Assembly (NCBI GenBank): GCA_002899765.1
Contig: PPDH01000040.1
Span: forward strand, 111,254-154,075
DNA length: 42,822 bases
DNA from: Sulfurimonas sp.
Lineage (GTDB): Bacteria > Campylobacterota > Campylobacteria > Campylobacterales > Sulfurimonadaceae
Direction: 5' to 3'
This document shows positions 26,375-36,773 of the stretch, piece by piece; within the stretch, counting starts at the first letter, position 1, and each line of letters opens with the position of its first letter. The notes under the pieces were generated by a model. That model was not told the origin of the DNA. It saw nothing but the letters and a program-made list of their open reading frames with translations, and ran no database searches. Both the position numbers and the translations under genes were made by a program.

Positions 26375-26905
26375 TTGCAGTTTTTCTTAAATACTAAAGC
26401 TTTTTTCTTGCTCTTTTTGGTTTTCATTGTAATGAGCGGGTGCGGATATAAATCAAGTGCCAAGTTTTCTCGCGAGGTTATGGGAGAGAAGATAAGCACA
26501 AGTGTTATTATCTCATCTGAGGATCCTCAAAATACAGTTATTATCAAAGATGCCGTAGATAGAGCAGTGATTGAAGTGTTTCAAGCTTCTTTGGTAAGCA
26601 AAGCAAACTCTCAAACGCATCTTTTATTAAAAATGCGAACACCCTCTTACGCACCGATTGTTTATGATGAAAACGGTTATGTTATCGGATATAGAATGAG
26701 TGTTTTATTAAACATTATAAAACATACAAACGGAGCTTCAAAAAGCTATAATACAAGAGGATTCCATGACTTTTCGGTAGCACCCAATGCTATCGTTACG
26801 GATCAAGACAGATTTGAAGCTATCGGCTTTGCAGCTCAAAGAGCCATCAAATCTTTTGTTGCGCAAGTCTCCGCCGAGGGAGCTAGACTAAAAAATAAGG
26901 AGTAG
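26375..26905 (+). CDS. lptE: LptE-like LPS-assembly lipoprotein
   Basis: 176 aa. A lipoprotein signal peptide with lipobox V-M-S-G-C places the lipidated cysteine at residue 23. The mature part is a compact alpha/beta domain with segments FQASLVSKANSQTHLLLKM and YVIGYRMSVLL typical of LptE-like proteins, which sit in the outer membrane with LptD and help insert lipopolysaccharide. TTG start just 2 bases after the leuS stop. The position between leuS and folC is as recalled in H. pylori (HP1546). Assignment to LptE rests on size, lipobox and context rather than a strong motif. Confidence 0.72.
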   Translation: MQFFLNTKAFFLLFLVFIVMSGCGYKSSAKFSREVMGEKISTSVIISSEDPQNTVIIKDAVDRAVIEVFQASLVSKANSQTHLLLKMRTPSYAPIVYDENGYVIGYRMSVLLNIIKHTNGASKSYNTRGFHDFSVAPNAIVTDQDRFEAIGFAAQRAIKSFVAQVSAEGARLKNKE

Positions 26906-26907
26906 TG

Positions 26908-28452
26908 ATGAATATTCAGGCTATTATTAAAAAAGCTGTAAAAAGATTAGAGTTGGAGGGCAAACTTTTAACGCCTGATTTTTATGCGGAGGCATTTTGC
27001 AAAGAAGCCACAAAGGCAGGATTTGCAACCGAGGACTGCTCGAAGCTTGATAAGTTTAGCGCCTCTTTAAATAAAGAGTTTCAAGATGAGTTGAAAAAAT
27101 ATCACATTACAAACATCTCAGAACTCTCCCGTTTTTTAATCTCAAAACTCAACAGAACAAACCCGTCTCACTGTGCAAATCTTCTTGAATCTCAAAGTGT
27201 TTTTACCAAAAGAGTACTTCAGGTTGTTGAAGTTCTTCATAATAAAGAAGCGGCAGAGCTTGCAAAAAGAAGTCTTGAACTTTTAAATAAAGAACATTCG
27301 GTCGCGGAGATGGATCAATTTAGGCAGCTTTGGATTAATTTTATAACAACATATGATGATGCATTTTTACAGAGATTAAAAGCTTTGGGAGATGTTGATA
27401 GCGGTGACCTTAAAAAAACCGTCGAAAATTTAAATCTAACCAATTTATGTGATAAGCCTTTAGGTTCTTTAGAACTCTCTAGCATTGCTTCATTGCTTAT
27501 TTCATCGTTGACTCCATCAATAGCATCAAGTGTAAATGAGAAAATAGCAGACATCAGTCAAAGAATAAAAAAGAATCCCCAACTATTAGAGAGCGCTTCC
27601 GTTGAGTCCGAAATAAGGTCTGCAATAGCTCTTAGAATAGCACTCGATAAACAGAGTGTTAAAGAGATGATAGAGTCTATAGACGGTGTTCTTGACAAAC
27701 TCTCTTCGCGGTTAATAGAGATGATAGAGAGTTCAGACAACTCTACCGTAGAGATACAAAAGATAAAAAAAGAGCTTGATAGCTATAATGAAAAGACGAT
27801 TACCAATTTTAGTATTGCACATAAAAAAATATATGCCATAGCCGTAGCTCTGGAAGAAAATACACAAGCACTTACAAGTGATTTGAAAAAACATAGCGGC
27901 GAAGTCAGCGCGTTAAGTAAAAAAATAGAATATCTTGAGCAGGAACTTCAACGTGCGAAAGAGGAGTCGAAAGAGGATTTTTTAACAAAGCTTTACAACA
28001 AACGTGCATTAGATGAGTTGATGAATATCAAAGAGGCGGAGTTTAAGAGATACGGGCATAATTTTGCTATTGTCTTTTTCGATTTGGATTATTTTAAATC
28101 TGTGAATGATACGTATGGGCATGACGCAGGCGATGCGGTGCTTGTTGCTTTTGCAAAGATACTTAAAAATGAAGCAAGAACAGTTGACATAGTTGGAAGA
28201 TTCGGAGGCGAAGAGTTTATTGCTGTTCTTGGAGAAACAGATGTTAAGGGCGGTGTCATGTTTGCTGAGAAGGTAAGAAACAAAATAAAAACTACACGCA
28301 TGATGTATAAAGATAATCAGATTAAGCTTACCGTTAGTTGCGGAGTAAGCGATAGAGTGTCAAACTTTTCGCTTCAGAGTTTGATTAAGAGTGCCGATGA
28401 GAATTTATATAAGGCCAAGAAAGAAGGCAGAGACAGGGTTGTGTATAAGTGA
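26908..28452 (+). CDS. Diguanylate cyclase (GGDEF) with long helical N-terminus
   Basis: 514 aa. A long helical N-terminal region (residues 1-340) has no transmembrane segment; a coiled coil (LSKKIEYLEQELQRAKEE, near 335) leads to the C-terminal GGDEF domain. The signature is GGEEF in VGRFGGEEFIAVLGE (near 28201), and an RxxD inhibitory site (RTVD) lies five residues before it, so product inhibition by cyclic di-GMP is likely. The active-site segment FDLDYFKSVNDTYGHDAGD is intact, suggesting an active enzyme. ATG 26908 is preferred to the GTG at 26905 because AGGAG is at optimal distance. The sensory input of the N-terminus is unknown. Confidence 0.9.
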   Translation: MNIQAIIKKAVKRLELEGKLLTPDFYAEAFCKEATKAGFATEDCSKLDKFSASLNKEFQDELKKYHITNISELSRFLISKLNRTNPSHCANLLESQSVFTKRVLQVVEVLHNKEAAELAKRSLELLNKEHSVAEMDQFRQLWINFITTYDDAFLQRLKALGDVDSGDLKKTVENLNLTNLCDKPLGSLELSSIASLLISSLTPSIASSVNEKIADISQRIKKNPQLLESASVESEIRSAIALRIALDKQSVKEMIESIDGVLDKLSSRLIEMIESSDNSTVEIQKIKKELDSYNEKTITNFSIAHKKIYAIAVALEENTQALTSDLKKHSGEVSALSKKIEYLEQELQRAKEESKEDFLTKLYNKRALDELMNIKEAEFKRYGHNFAIVFFDLDYFKSVNDTYGHDAGDAVLVAFAKILKNEARTVDIVGRFGGEEFIAVLGETDVKGGVMFAEKVRNKIKTTRMMYKDNQIKLTVSCGVSDRVSNFSLQSLIKSADENLYKAKKEGRDRVVYK

Positions 28453-29597
28453 GGGTAAAAGAGTATTTAAATCTTAAACCGCTTTATTATGAGCAGATTG
28501 ATTATACTCGTATGCCTCGCATATACGAGAAGATAAAATCCTCTTTTGCTGCCGTAAAAATAGTACATGTTATCGGAACAAACGGCAAAGGTACAACAGG
28601 CAGATTTTTGGCTAATGCACTTTTTTCTATGGGCTTTTGTATTGGACATTACACATCGCCTCATATCTTAGAGTTTAATGAGCGGATATGGAAAAACGGT
28701 GCAAATATAAGTGATATAGAGTTAGAAGAGGCACATCAAGAGCTTCAAAAGATTTTAACAAAAGATGATGCCGATAAGCTGAGTTATTTTGAGTATACGA
28801 CATTTTTGGCAATGCTGCTCTTTAGCGGGTGCGACTATGTAGTCATGGAAGCAGGTCTGGGAGGCGAACATGATGCGACAGCCGTATTTCCAAAGCTGCT
28901 CACTCTTGTAACACCGATTGCATACGACCATGAAGCTTTTTTAGGCTCAAACATAGATGAGATTGCCGCTACAAAATTAAACGCGATTCAAAAGAGTGCA
29001 ATTTTAGGCACTAAAAACTATGAAGAGGTATATGAGACTGTGCAGAGATTGCGTGGTGAAAAATCTTTAAATATAAAAAGAGTCGATGAAGTTATAGATA
29101 ATGAAGATAGACAAAAGATAGAAGAGATTTCAAAAAATTACTCTCTTGCTCCATATTTAGCTCAGAATCTCTCTCTTAGTATTGCGGCTATAAAGTTTTT
29201 AGGTCTTACATATGAAATAGAAAACTTTTCACATCCCGTGCTTTTTGGAAGACTTACAAAAATAGCCAAAAATATAACGATAGACGTAGGTCATAATGTT
29301 TTAGCGGCTCGAAGTATAGTCGATGCACTTTTGGGAGAGAAATATATACTCGTATACAATAGCTATAAAGATAAGAACTACAAAGAGATTTTAGCAATAC
29401 TTAAACCAATTGTTTTACATGTTGAGATAATCGTTATAAATGATATAAGAGCTGCAGAAATTGAGAGTATTCAAACTGTTTTAACAAACTTAGAGATAAA
29501 ATATAAATTATTTAAAGAGGTAAAACCTGAGTTTAATTATCTGGTATTTGGTTATTTTAGTGTTGTAGAAGCATTTTTAAGAGAGTATTATGAATAA
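28449..29597 (+). CDS. folC: Bifunctional folylpolyglutamate/dihydrofolate synthase
   Basis: 382 aa Mur-ligase-superfamily enzyme adding glutamate to folates. The P-loop is VIGTNGKGTTGRFL (near residue 40), and GHYTSPHILEFNERI with GAGLGGEHDAT are family blocks. Shorter than the E. coli FolC (about 420), as in other Campylobacterota. GTG start overlaps the previous stop (GTGA) and the end overlaps the M23 peptidase start by 8 bases. Confidence 0.9.
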   Translation: MRVKEYLNLKPLYYEQIDYTRMPRIYEKIKSSFAAVKIVHVIGTNGKGTTGRFLANALFSMGFCIGHYTSPHILEFNERIWKNGANISDIELEEAHQELQKILTKDDADKLSYFEYTTFLAMLLFSGCDYVVMEAGLGGEHDATAVFPKLLTLVTPIAYDHEAFLGSNIDEIAATKLNAIQKSAILGTKNYEEVYETVQRLRGEKSLNIKRVDEVIDNEDRQKIEEISKNYSLAPYLAQNLSLSIAAIKFLGLTYEIENFSHPVLFGRLTKIAKNITIDVGHNVLAARSIVDALLGEKYILVYNSYKDKNYKEILAILKPIVLHVEIIVINDIRAAEIESIQTVLTNLEIKYKLFKEVKPEFNYLVFGYFSVVEAFLREYYE

Positions 29598-30435
29598 TCA
29601 CTTTACGATTACTATACATGACGATAATGGTGTAAAACAGTTTAATCTTCATAAGATTATAAAAAAAGCTGTTTTTTATGCAGTTTTATTTATCGGCTCT
29701 ATTGCTCTTATCGCCCTTGGCACAATCTTGTATCTTGATTATGCGGTAGAACAGATAGAGACAAAGCATGAGAGTGTTCAAAAGGCCTACTTGGTGCAGA
29801 AGGAGAAAAATAGACTTCTAGACGAGAGTATAAAAGAGGCACAAATAGCTCTAGTGAATAAAAAAAGAGAACTTATGGATGTTTCAGATGCGCTCTCCGA
29901 GATAGAGACTCTCATAGGGCTTGCTCCCGTAGCAGAGATGTCACTGCAAGATAGAGTAAATGTGACAAAGTTAAACTCTGAACACATGGTTACGCTTATG
30001 CAGTTTATTCCTAGCGGTTCCCCAATCATATATAACGGGCTTACAAGCAGTTTTGGTTACAGAATACACCCCACGCTTAATTCAAAAGAACTTCACCGCG
30101 GAATAGATATGAAAGCTGCTATGGATACGCCTGTTTATGCAACTGCTGACGGAATTGTAGAGTGGGCTGGATTTCATGAGAAGAGTGGATTCGGGAATCT
30201 TATAATTCTTCAGCACAATTATGGCTTTAGATCTTATTTTGCTCATTTAAACAAAATTGTGATAAAATCGGGCAGTTTTATTAAAAAAGGCGATTTAATT
30301 GCTTATACTGGTAACTCAGGAATGAGTAGCGGTCCGCATCTCCATTATGAAATCAGATTTATTCAAAGGGCAGTTGATCCTATAGAATTTGTCAGATGGA
30401 GTGTAAAAAATTATAACGATATATTTGAAAAGTAG
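29590..30435 (+). CDS. M23 (LytM) peptidoglycan endopeptidase, Csd1/Csd2-like
   Basis: 281 aa. A membrane helix (residues 26-48) anchors the protein, followed by a coiled coil (about 50-105) and a LytM domain. The zinc ligands are H and D of HRGID (near residue 173) and the H-L-H of GPHLHYE (near 252). The order folC - M23 peptidase - bactofilin - mfd matches H. pylori folC-csd2-csd1-ccmA-mfd, where these peptidases trim peptidoglycan crosslinks to make curved or helical cells. Here a single M23 gene stands where H. pylori has two. All zinc ligands are intact, which suggests the active Csd1-type member. A role in shaping the cell wall is inferred. Confidence 0.88.
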   Translation: MNNHFTITIHDDNGVKQFNLHKIIKKAVFYAVLFIGSIALIALGTILYLDYAVEQIETKHESVQKAYLVQKEKNRLLDESIKEAQIALVNKKRELMDVSDALSEIETLIGLAPVAEMSLQDRVNVTKLNSEHMVTLMQFIPSGSPIIYNGLTSSFGYRIHPTLNSKELHRGIDMKAAMDTPVYATADGIVEWAGFHEKSGFGNLIILQHNYGFRSYFAHLNKIVIKSGSFIKKGDLIAYTGNSGMSSGPHLHYEIRFIQRAVDPIEFVRWSVKNYNDIFEK

Positions 30436-30446
30436 AAACAGATACC

Positions 30447-30875
30447 ATGGCAATCTTTAATAACGGCGACAGCACACATAAAGGTACCAAACCCGACACA
30501 AACACTACCATCATCACAGCTGGCTCTACAATCAAAGGAGAGATGAACCTTTCATGTAATCTCTATGTCGATGGAGAATTTGAGGGGATAATAAACTCAA
30601 GCAAAGAGGTTAATATTGGTAAAAGCGGGCATATTAAAGGGGATATATCCACAACAAGACTTGTTGTTCAAGGATATATAGAGGGCAGTATTAATGCCGC
30701 AAGAGTAGAGATTAAAGCACATGGAAGAGTAAACGGCTCTATAGAATCATGTGAATTGGTAATCGAAGCAAAAGGTATTTTTGAAGGAAGCAGCATTGTA
30801 AAAGATGTGTCTGCCGCACCTACAAAAGCATCACTTAGCCAAAAGATTCCAGAAGATACTTTAAAAGTATCATAG
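30447..30875 (+). CDS. ccmA: Bactofilin (CcmA-like)
   Basis: 142 aa beta-helical cytoskeletal protein. The region from about residue 28 to 120 is a chain of short repeats such as ELVIEAKGIFEGSSIV and GHIKGDISTTRLVVQGYIEG, the right-handed helix of bactofilins. In H. pylori CcmA organises the Csd peptidases to set helical shape. It follows the M23 gene after 11 bases and precedes mfd after 16 bases, the same order as in Helicobacter. The short N- and C-terminal tails are polar and probably disordered. Confidence 0.92.
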   Translation: MAIFNNGDSTHKGTKPDTNTTIITAGSTIKGEMNLSCNLYVDGEFEGIINSSKEVNIGKSGHIKGDISTTRLVVQGYIEGSINAARVEIKAHGRVNGSIESCELVIEAKGIFEGSSIVKDVSAAPTKASLSQKIPEDTLKVS

Positions 30876-30891
30876 CCCTCAATCTGAATTA

Positions 30892-33864
30892 ATGTCACAA
30901 AACAGACTATTTCAATACTATAAAACTGCCAAAAATCAAGATTTAGAAATCTTGATTTGCCAAGATGCAAAAGAGGCGCACGAGTTAGAGAGCGTAGCGA
31001 ATTTTTTTAAAAAAGACGTTCTGGTTTTTCCTGATTTTAGAGCAACCCTCGGGGATGATTTAAGAGTATATAAAGAGGAGCTTCATGCGCTCTTTAGCAC
31101 TTTGCGAAAATATTATGCTCTTAAAAAAAAGCCTCTTATAATTTCGCCTTTAAAAACTCTTCTTTTTAATCTGCCAAAAGCAAATCTTTTAGCCTCTACA
31201 ACACTTGAGTTCGGCTCTAATATAGAGTTAAAAAAATTTAAAGAGCAGATGCTTTTTTGGGGCTACAGCTTTGTAGATATGGTTCAAGTCGAGGGTGAAA
31301 TATCTTTTCGCGGTGATATCATAGATATTTTTCCGCCATCATCCGCTATGCCTCTTAGGATTTCACTCTTTGACGACGAGATAGAGCAGATAAAATATTT
31401 TGAGCTTGAATCGCAAAGAACACAAAAAGATGAGCTAGAGAGTGTAGAGATTACACCGGCTTTTTATTCGCTGAATGAAGATGAGTTCAATAGTTTAAAC
31501 GCCAAGATTGCCAAAAGTGAATTTAACTCTTTGGTTAAAGATATCGCTTCTTTGGGATTTTGGCACCTTGAGGAGAGTGCGGTAAATTTTTTAGAGGGTA
31601 AAAATGCCAAGCTTGTCAGAAACCTTGATACTCTTTTGGTTGATGCTTATGCTCTAAATAAGCCCACGCTCTCAAGAGAGTGTTTTAATCTTGAGGTTTT
31701 AGGCGAATACGATGATTTTAAAGAGATATCCGTGAGTGACGTTCACGCTCTTTTAAAGGTATATAAAGATAAAAAAATAACGGTTATTGCTTCAAATGAG
31801 GCAGTAGTTAAGCAGGCGGGGCTATTTGATTTAAAAGGGATTGAGACTCGCTATGCTCCTTATATCTTAAATATCCTCACTAAAGATGAGCTTGTTATTT
31901 CTCTTAACAAGCGTGAAAAAATCAGACGTAGAAGAAAAAGCTCTATTTTGCTTGATGATTTAAAAGCGGGTGATTATGTTGTTCATGAAGATTACGGTGT
32001 CGGCATTTTTGAGAGTATTGAAAAGACTGAGATTTTAGGCGGTATTAAAGATTTTATAGTCATTAAGTATGTGGGCGATGACAAGATTTTGCTCCCCGTT
32101 TAAAATCTCGATGTTATAGACCGTTATATCGCCTCAGGCGGCTCTGTTCCTGTTTTGGATAAACTCGGCAAAGGAAGTTTCGGCAAGCTAAAAGAGAGCG
32201 TAAAAAAGCGGCTTATGGAGATAGCCGGGCAGATTGTCAATACCGCCGCCGCAAGAGAGCTTATAAAAGCACCCAAAATCAGCGTAGATGAGAGCGAATT
32301 AAGAGCGTTTCAAAAGCTCTCAGGATTTCTTTATACTGATGATCAGACACAATACGTAAATGAGATAATTGCGCAGATGAGTTCGGGTCACATCATGGAC
32401 AGGCTTCTTAGCGGCGATGTCGGTTTTGGTAAAACGGAAGTGGCAATGAATACTATCTTTGCAGCGTACAAGTCGGGTTATCAATCGGCTCTAATCGTTC
32501 CGACAACGCTACTTTCCGCACAGCATTACCGCTCACTTCATGAGAGGTTTGATGAGCTTGGGATAAAGTGCTCGAAGCTCGATAGATTTGTAAGCTCAAA
32601 AGATAAAAAAAATATCATAAAAGCACTTGCAAGCGGAGATTTGGACGTCGTTGTCGGAACACATACTCTTTTTGATTTGGACTTTAAAAACCTTGGCGTG
32701 GTAATTATAGATGAGGAGCATAAGTTCGGTGTAAAACAAAAAGAGAAGATAAAAGAGCTTTACCACAATGTTCATCTCCTCTCCATGAGTGCGACTCCGA
32801 TTCCCCGCTCACTTAATCAGGCACTAAGCTCAATCAAAACCATGTCGCAGCTGCTTACTCCGCCAAGCGAGAGAGAGCCTGTGCGGACATTTGTAAAAGA
32901 GTATGATGAAAAGCTCATAAAAGAGGTAATCCTTCGTGAAATCCGCCGCGGAGGACAGATATTTTACGTACATAATTCGATAGACCATATGCCGATAAAG
33001 CTCGGAGAGCTAAAAGCGATACTTCCCCAGTTAAGAGTAGTTATGCTCCACTCTAAAATTTCTGCTACAGAGACGGAAAAAGAGCTTCTGAAATTTGAAG
33101 CGGGGGAGTATGACCTGATGCTTGCAACCTCCATTATAGAGTCGGGTATTCATATGCCGCGTGTAAATACTATCATAGTAGACGGTGCGGACAGATTCGG
33201 AATGGCGGATCTGCATCAGCTCCGCGGCCGTGTGGGGCGCAGCAGTGTCGAGGGATTTGCATACTTCATAGTTGAAAACAAAGAGACACTTACCGATGAT
33301 GCGAAAAAAAGACTTCTTGCATTAGAGTCAAACTCTTTCTTAGGAAGCGGTTCGGTGCTCGCATATCACGATTTGGAGATAAGAGGCGGCGGAAATCTTG
33401 TCGGCGATGCCCAAAGCGGACATATCAAGAACATAGGCTACTCTTTGTATCTTAGAATGTTAGAAGATGCTATAAAACTACTGAGCAATCAGGCGCAGAG
33501 TGAAAAGCTAAAAGTGGATATAAAGCTTACTATATCAGCCTATATCTCCGATGAAGTGGTAAAAGAGGACAGACTCAGATTAGACATCTATAGACGTCTT
33601 TCGTCATGTGAGACGCCGCTGGAGATATATGAGATACAAGAAGAGGTTATAGACCGTTTCGGCGAACTTGACACACCTACAAAACAGTTTTTTGAACTTA
33701 TGGTCATCAAAATTTTGAGTTTGCATAAGAAGATTAAGAGTGTTTCAAACTATGGACAAAATATTACACTTACCTATATGGACGAGAAAAAAGAGAGCAT
33801 AAAGTCTGACTCAAAAGATGATGACGACATAATAAAAGCAGTGCTGAAGTATCTGAGGGCTTGA
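30892..33864 (+). CDS. mfd: Transcription-repair coupling factor Mfd, interrupted by in-frame TAA
   Basis: DNA translocase that removes stalled RNA polymerase and recruits UvrA. The N-terminal UvrB-like region contains MVQVEGEISFRGDIIDIFPP; the RNA-polymerase-interaction (CarD-like) domain shows GDYVVHEDYGVGIFE. Beyond the stop come Walker A GDVGFGKTEV (near 32416), DEEH (near 32713), SATPIPR and the RecG-type motif QLRGRVGRSS (near 33217). TAA at 32101-32103 falls in the block LLPV-E-NLDVIDRYI, where Glu is expected, and the frame continues unbroken for another 587 codons. Intact length about 990 aa, normal for the phylum. The ATG at 30892 follows the bactofilin gene closely; no other start is better. 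Confidence 0.93.
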
Positions 33865-33960
33865 GCTTAATATAAAAAAGTATTGCAAAGTGACATATTT
33901 TTTAATGAACATAAATTACTTCGGTAAGATTTATAAAATGAATATATGGAACTTTAAGTT

Positions 33961-34830
33961 ATGAATAAACAAAATAAGTCAGAAATAGTAATTTATAATG
34001 ATGGTGAACTTGAGCTTAATGTGTCTGTTGAAAATGAAACGGTATGGCTCAATAGAAATCAAATTTCAGAGCTTTTTGGCAGAGATGTAAAAACCATAGG
34101 AAAGCATATAGGTAATGTGTTTAATGATGGTGAACTTGAAAAGTTTTCAGTTGTCGCAAATTTTGCGACAACTGCTACAGACGGCAAAATATATAATGTA
34201 GAATACTACAATTTGGATGTAATTATTTCAGTCGGCTATCGGGTTAAATCGCAAAAAGGTGTACGATTTAGGCAATGGGCGACATCAGTTCTCAAAAGTT
34301 ACATCCAAAACGGTTATGTCATCAACTCTGAGAAAATTACAAACCAAAGATTTAAAGAGCTTGAAAATGAGTTAATGCTTTTAAAATCAAAAGTAGAGAG
34401 TATCTCAAGTGGACTTGAAAGCACAACGCTAAAAGAAAAACAAGGGATACTTTTCGATGGTCAGATTTACGATGCCTATGCTTTTGTAAACGATTTGCTC
34501 CGTAGTGCAAAAAGCGAAGTGCTGCTTATAGATAATTACATAGACGATGACATTTTTACACTCTTTAGCAAATACCAAAATATTAAAATCAAGATTTATA
34601 CACAGAGCATTTCAAAGCAGTTGCGGTTGGATTTTAAAAAATACAACTCACAATATCAAAACATAGAACTACATGAGTTCAAAAAAGCTCATGACAGGTT
34701 TTTAATACTTGACGAAAAAGAGATCTATCACATAGGCGCAAGCCTTAAAGACCTCGGCAAAAAGTGGTTTGCTTTTTCAAAGTTTGAGATGGGAGCTTTG
34801 GAGATTATAGAGAAGCTGAATAATGGATGA
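33961..34830 (+). CDS. RhuM-family protein with PLD-like C-terminal domain
   Basis: 289 aa. The N-terminal half (about 1-135) is the RhuM/virulence-protein domain: TVWLNRNQISELFGRDVKTI with a KHIGNVF segment, then YRVKSQKGVRFRQWATSVLK. A coiled coil (about 128-150) precedes a C-terminal domain with phospholipase D-like features: EVLLIDNYIDDDIFTLFS and HDRFLILDEKEIYHIGASLKD, containing one H-x-R-x-x-x-x-D half-motif rather than a full HKD pair. RhuM genes are often found in type I restriction loci and pathogenicity islands; function is not established. It opens an AT-rich accessory cassette inserted between mfd and ymdB. Confidence 0.78.
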   Translation: MNKQNKSEIVIYNDGELELNVSVENETVWLNRNQISELFGRDVKTIGKHIGNVFNDGELEKFSVVANFATTATDGKIYNVEYYNLDVIISVGYRVKSQKGVRFRQWATSVLKSYIQNGYVINSEKITNQRFKELENELMLLKSKVESISSGLESTTLKEKQGILFDGQIYDAYAFVNDLLRSAKSEVLLIDNYIDDDIFTLFSKYQNIKIKIYTQSISKQLRLDFKKYNSQYQNIELHEFKKAHDRFLILDEKEIYHIGASLKDLGKKWFAFSKFEMGALEIIEKLNNG

Positions 34831-34989
34831 GGTTATTTGAAATTTAATTTAGATAAAATAAAGCCTTTAAATAAATACTACGAATATAGATGCCCTTATT
34901 AGATGTAGATGACTTTACTACTTTGCAGTCGTTTAAGTATGTAGGTTTTAGGGAAGTTACGAAGAGATGACAGGGAAAGAGTGGGACAA
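34831..34989 (+). other. Spacer with short remnant-like reading frames
   Basis: This stretch separates the RhuM and KAP genes. It holds two tiny frames that look like protein debris: one at 34890-34970 (MPLLDVDDFTTLQSFKYVGF...) and an overlapping upstream one ending near 34910. Neither has a clear ribosome site or a recognisable domain. They may be remnants of a lost gene of the same cassette. Confidence 0.3.
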
Positions 34990-36699
34990 ATGAGTTCAGC
35001 AGAAGTTATAAAAGAAAGACTAAAAAAATTATTAATACCTGAAAAAGCTTTTGGAATTGCAATAAATGGAGAATGGGGAGTGGGTAAAACATTTTTTTGG
35101 CATGAATTTGTCAAAGAAAATTTTACAGATAAAAAAATAGCCTATATTTCACTTTTTGGAATTTCCTCGTTAAATGACATTAGAGTATCTATTTTATTAC
35201 AAACCTCACCAACAAAAAAGAAATTATCATGGGTTGACAAAAAAATAGTTACTTCATTAAAAAATGTAAAAAGTTCTTTAAAATTAGATGATTTATCAAT
35301 GTCGTTTGGTGTTGATGCTTTGGGCTCGATTTTTACATTATTAACAAATGGAGATTTTAAAAAGGTAATTGTATGTTTTGATGACTTTGAACGAATGTCG
35401 GATAACTTGAAGTTAAAAGATGTACTTGGCTTGATATCGGAACTAAAAGAGCAAAAAGAGTGTCATGTAGTGATGATACTTAATAAAGGTGAATTAAAAA
35501 ATGATGACTTGTCAAAATATAAAGATAAAATTATTGATTATGACTTTAATTATACTCCAACACCGGAGGAGTCTTACTCTTTAGTTAAAGAGAACTTGAA
35601 AGTATTTCAAGATTATCCTTTAGAATATTTTCAACAACACAATATCAATAATATACGGGTTATAAAAAGAGTAATCAATGCTTTAAATGATTATGAGTTT
35701 GCTAAAGATTTAGTAAAAGAACATAAAGATATTGAGCGAGAACTTGTTGAAAATATATTGGAAATTTCGACAATTAATGCTATTGATTTGTCTATAGATT
35801 TTGAAGAGTTAAGCGACCATACTAAGAAGGGTCATTGGGATGATTTTTTAGATAGTTAAAATAAAGAAAAAGTTAAAAATGAAGATTTTGAAAAGCTATT
35901 GATCTATATAAATTTTGGAACTAGTGGATATTTTCATATAAGTGACTTTACTCATAATGTAATCTCTTATGTTAAAAATTCGTTTGTAGAGATAAAATTT
36001 TTAAAAAAAGGTATTGAAAATAGAATTGAAAGTGAAAAATATAGTATTGTTAAAAACGAGATTGATGATTGTTTGACAAAAGCAAGATATGATTTTAATT
36101 ACACATTTGAAGAATATACAAAAAAATTATACAGTTTGTTTGAAGAAAATAAATCAAATATTACACAAATTTTAGATTCTGGAAATTTTATTTTTTACAT
36201 AGAAGAACTTATAAAGTATGACAATATAAATAAAGAGAAATATACAACTTTTGCTATTGAGGTTCTTAAGCAATATTTACAACAGTATAAAAAAAATCAA
36301 GATGAAGATTATGACCCATTTAAAGAGAAAAATATTGAAGATATAACCTCTTTTCATTCTGAGTTGAACAATTATTATGAAAGTTTAGAAGCCGTAAAAA
36401 TAGAAGAGATAAACTCAAGTAAAAAACTAATAGAACTAGTTAATGAAGCTATTAAAGGTGTTGGGGATAAGTCGGCATCTTTGTTATCACATGTAAAAGA
36501 AGAAGATATTGAAAAATATTTTTTGAAAGATATAGACTTTGTAAAAAACTCCTTAATGTTCCTTTCATGGGAGAAAAAGTCTGTTTCGGCAGATTTTGTA
36601 CCGTACAAAGAGAAGCTTTTGAAAGTAATAAATAAGATAAGAGAAGAAGGTAATGAATACCAAAAAGAAAAAATGAATATCTTTTTAGATAAACAATAA
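34990..36699 (+). CDS. KAP-family P-loop NTPase, interrupted by in-frame TAA
   Basis: The N-terminal NTPase domain has Walker A GEWGVGKT (residues 27-34) and a Walker B-type KVIVCFDDFERM (near 35370). This matches the KAP/YobI-type P-loop ATPases found in phage-defence and mobile loci. TAA at 35857-35859 breaks the frame after DFLDS, but protein-like sequence continues in the same frame (NKEKVKNEDFEKLLIY) to 36699; the intact protein would be about 569 aa. The C-terminal half is charged, helical and of unknown function, with no membrane segment seen. ATG 34990 is preferred to GTG 34981 because homologous KAP sequences begin near the conserved AEVIKERLKK stretch. Strongly AT-rich; with the RhuM gene it forms a two-gene accessory cassette. 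Confidence 0.75.
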
Positions 36700-36773
36700 G
36701 AAATTTATATGCAACATATTAACAGTTCTGAGTTATCTCTGATGATAAACGATATTTTAAAAAAGGAAAGTAT

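Noticed and set aside
30892-32103. Independent truncated protein (first part of mfd)
   Set aside because: The downstream frame is the same and completes a normal-length Mfd, so a single broken gene is the better reading.
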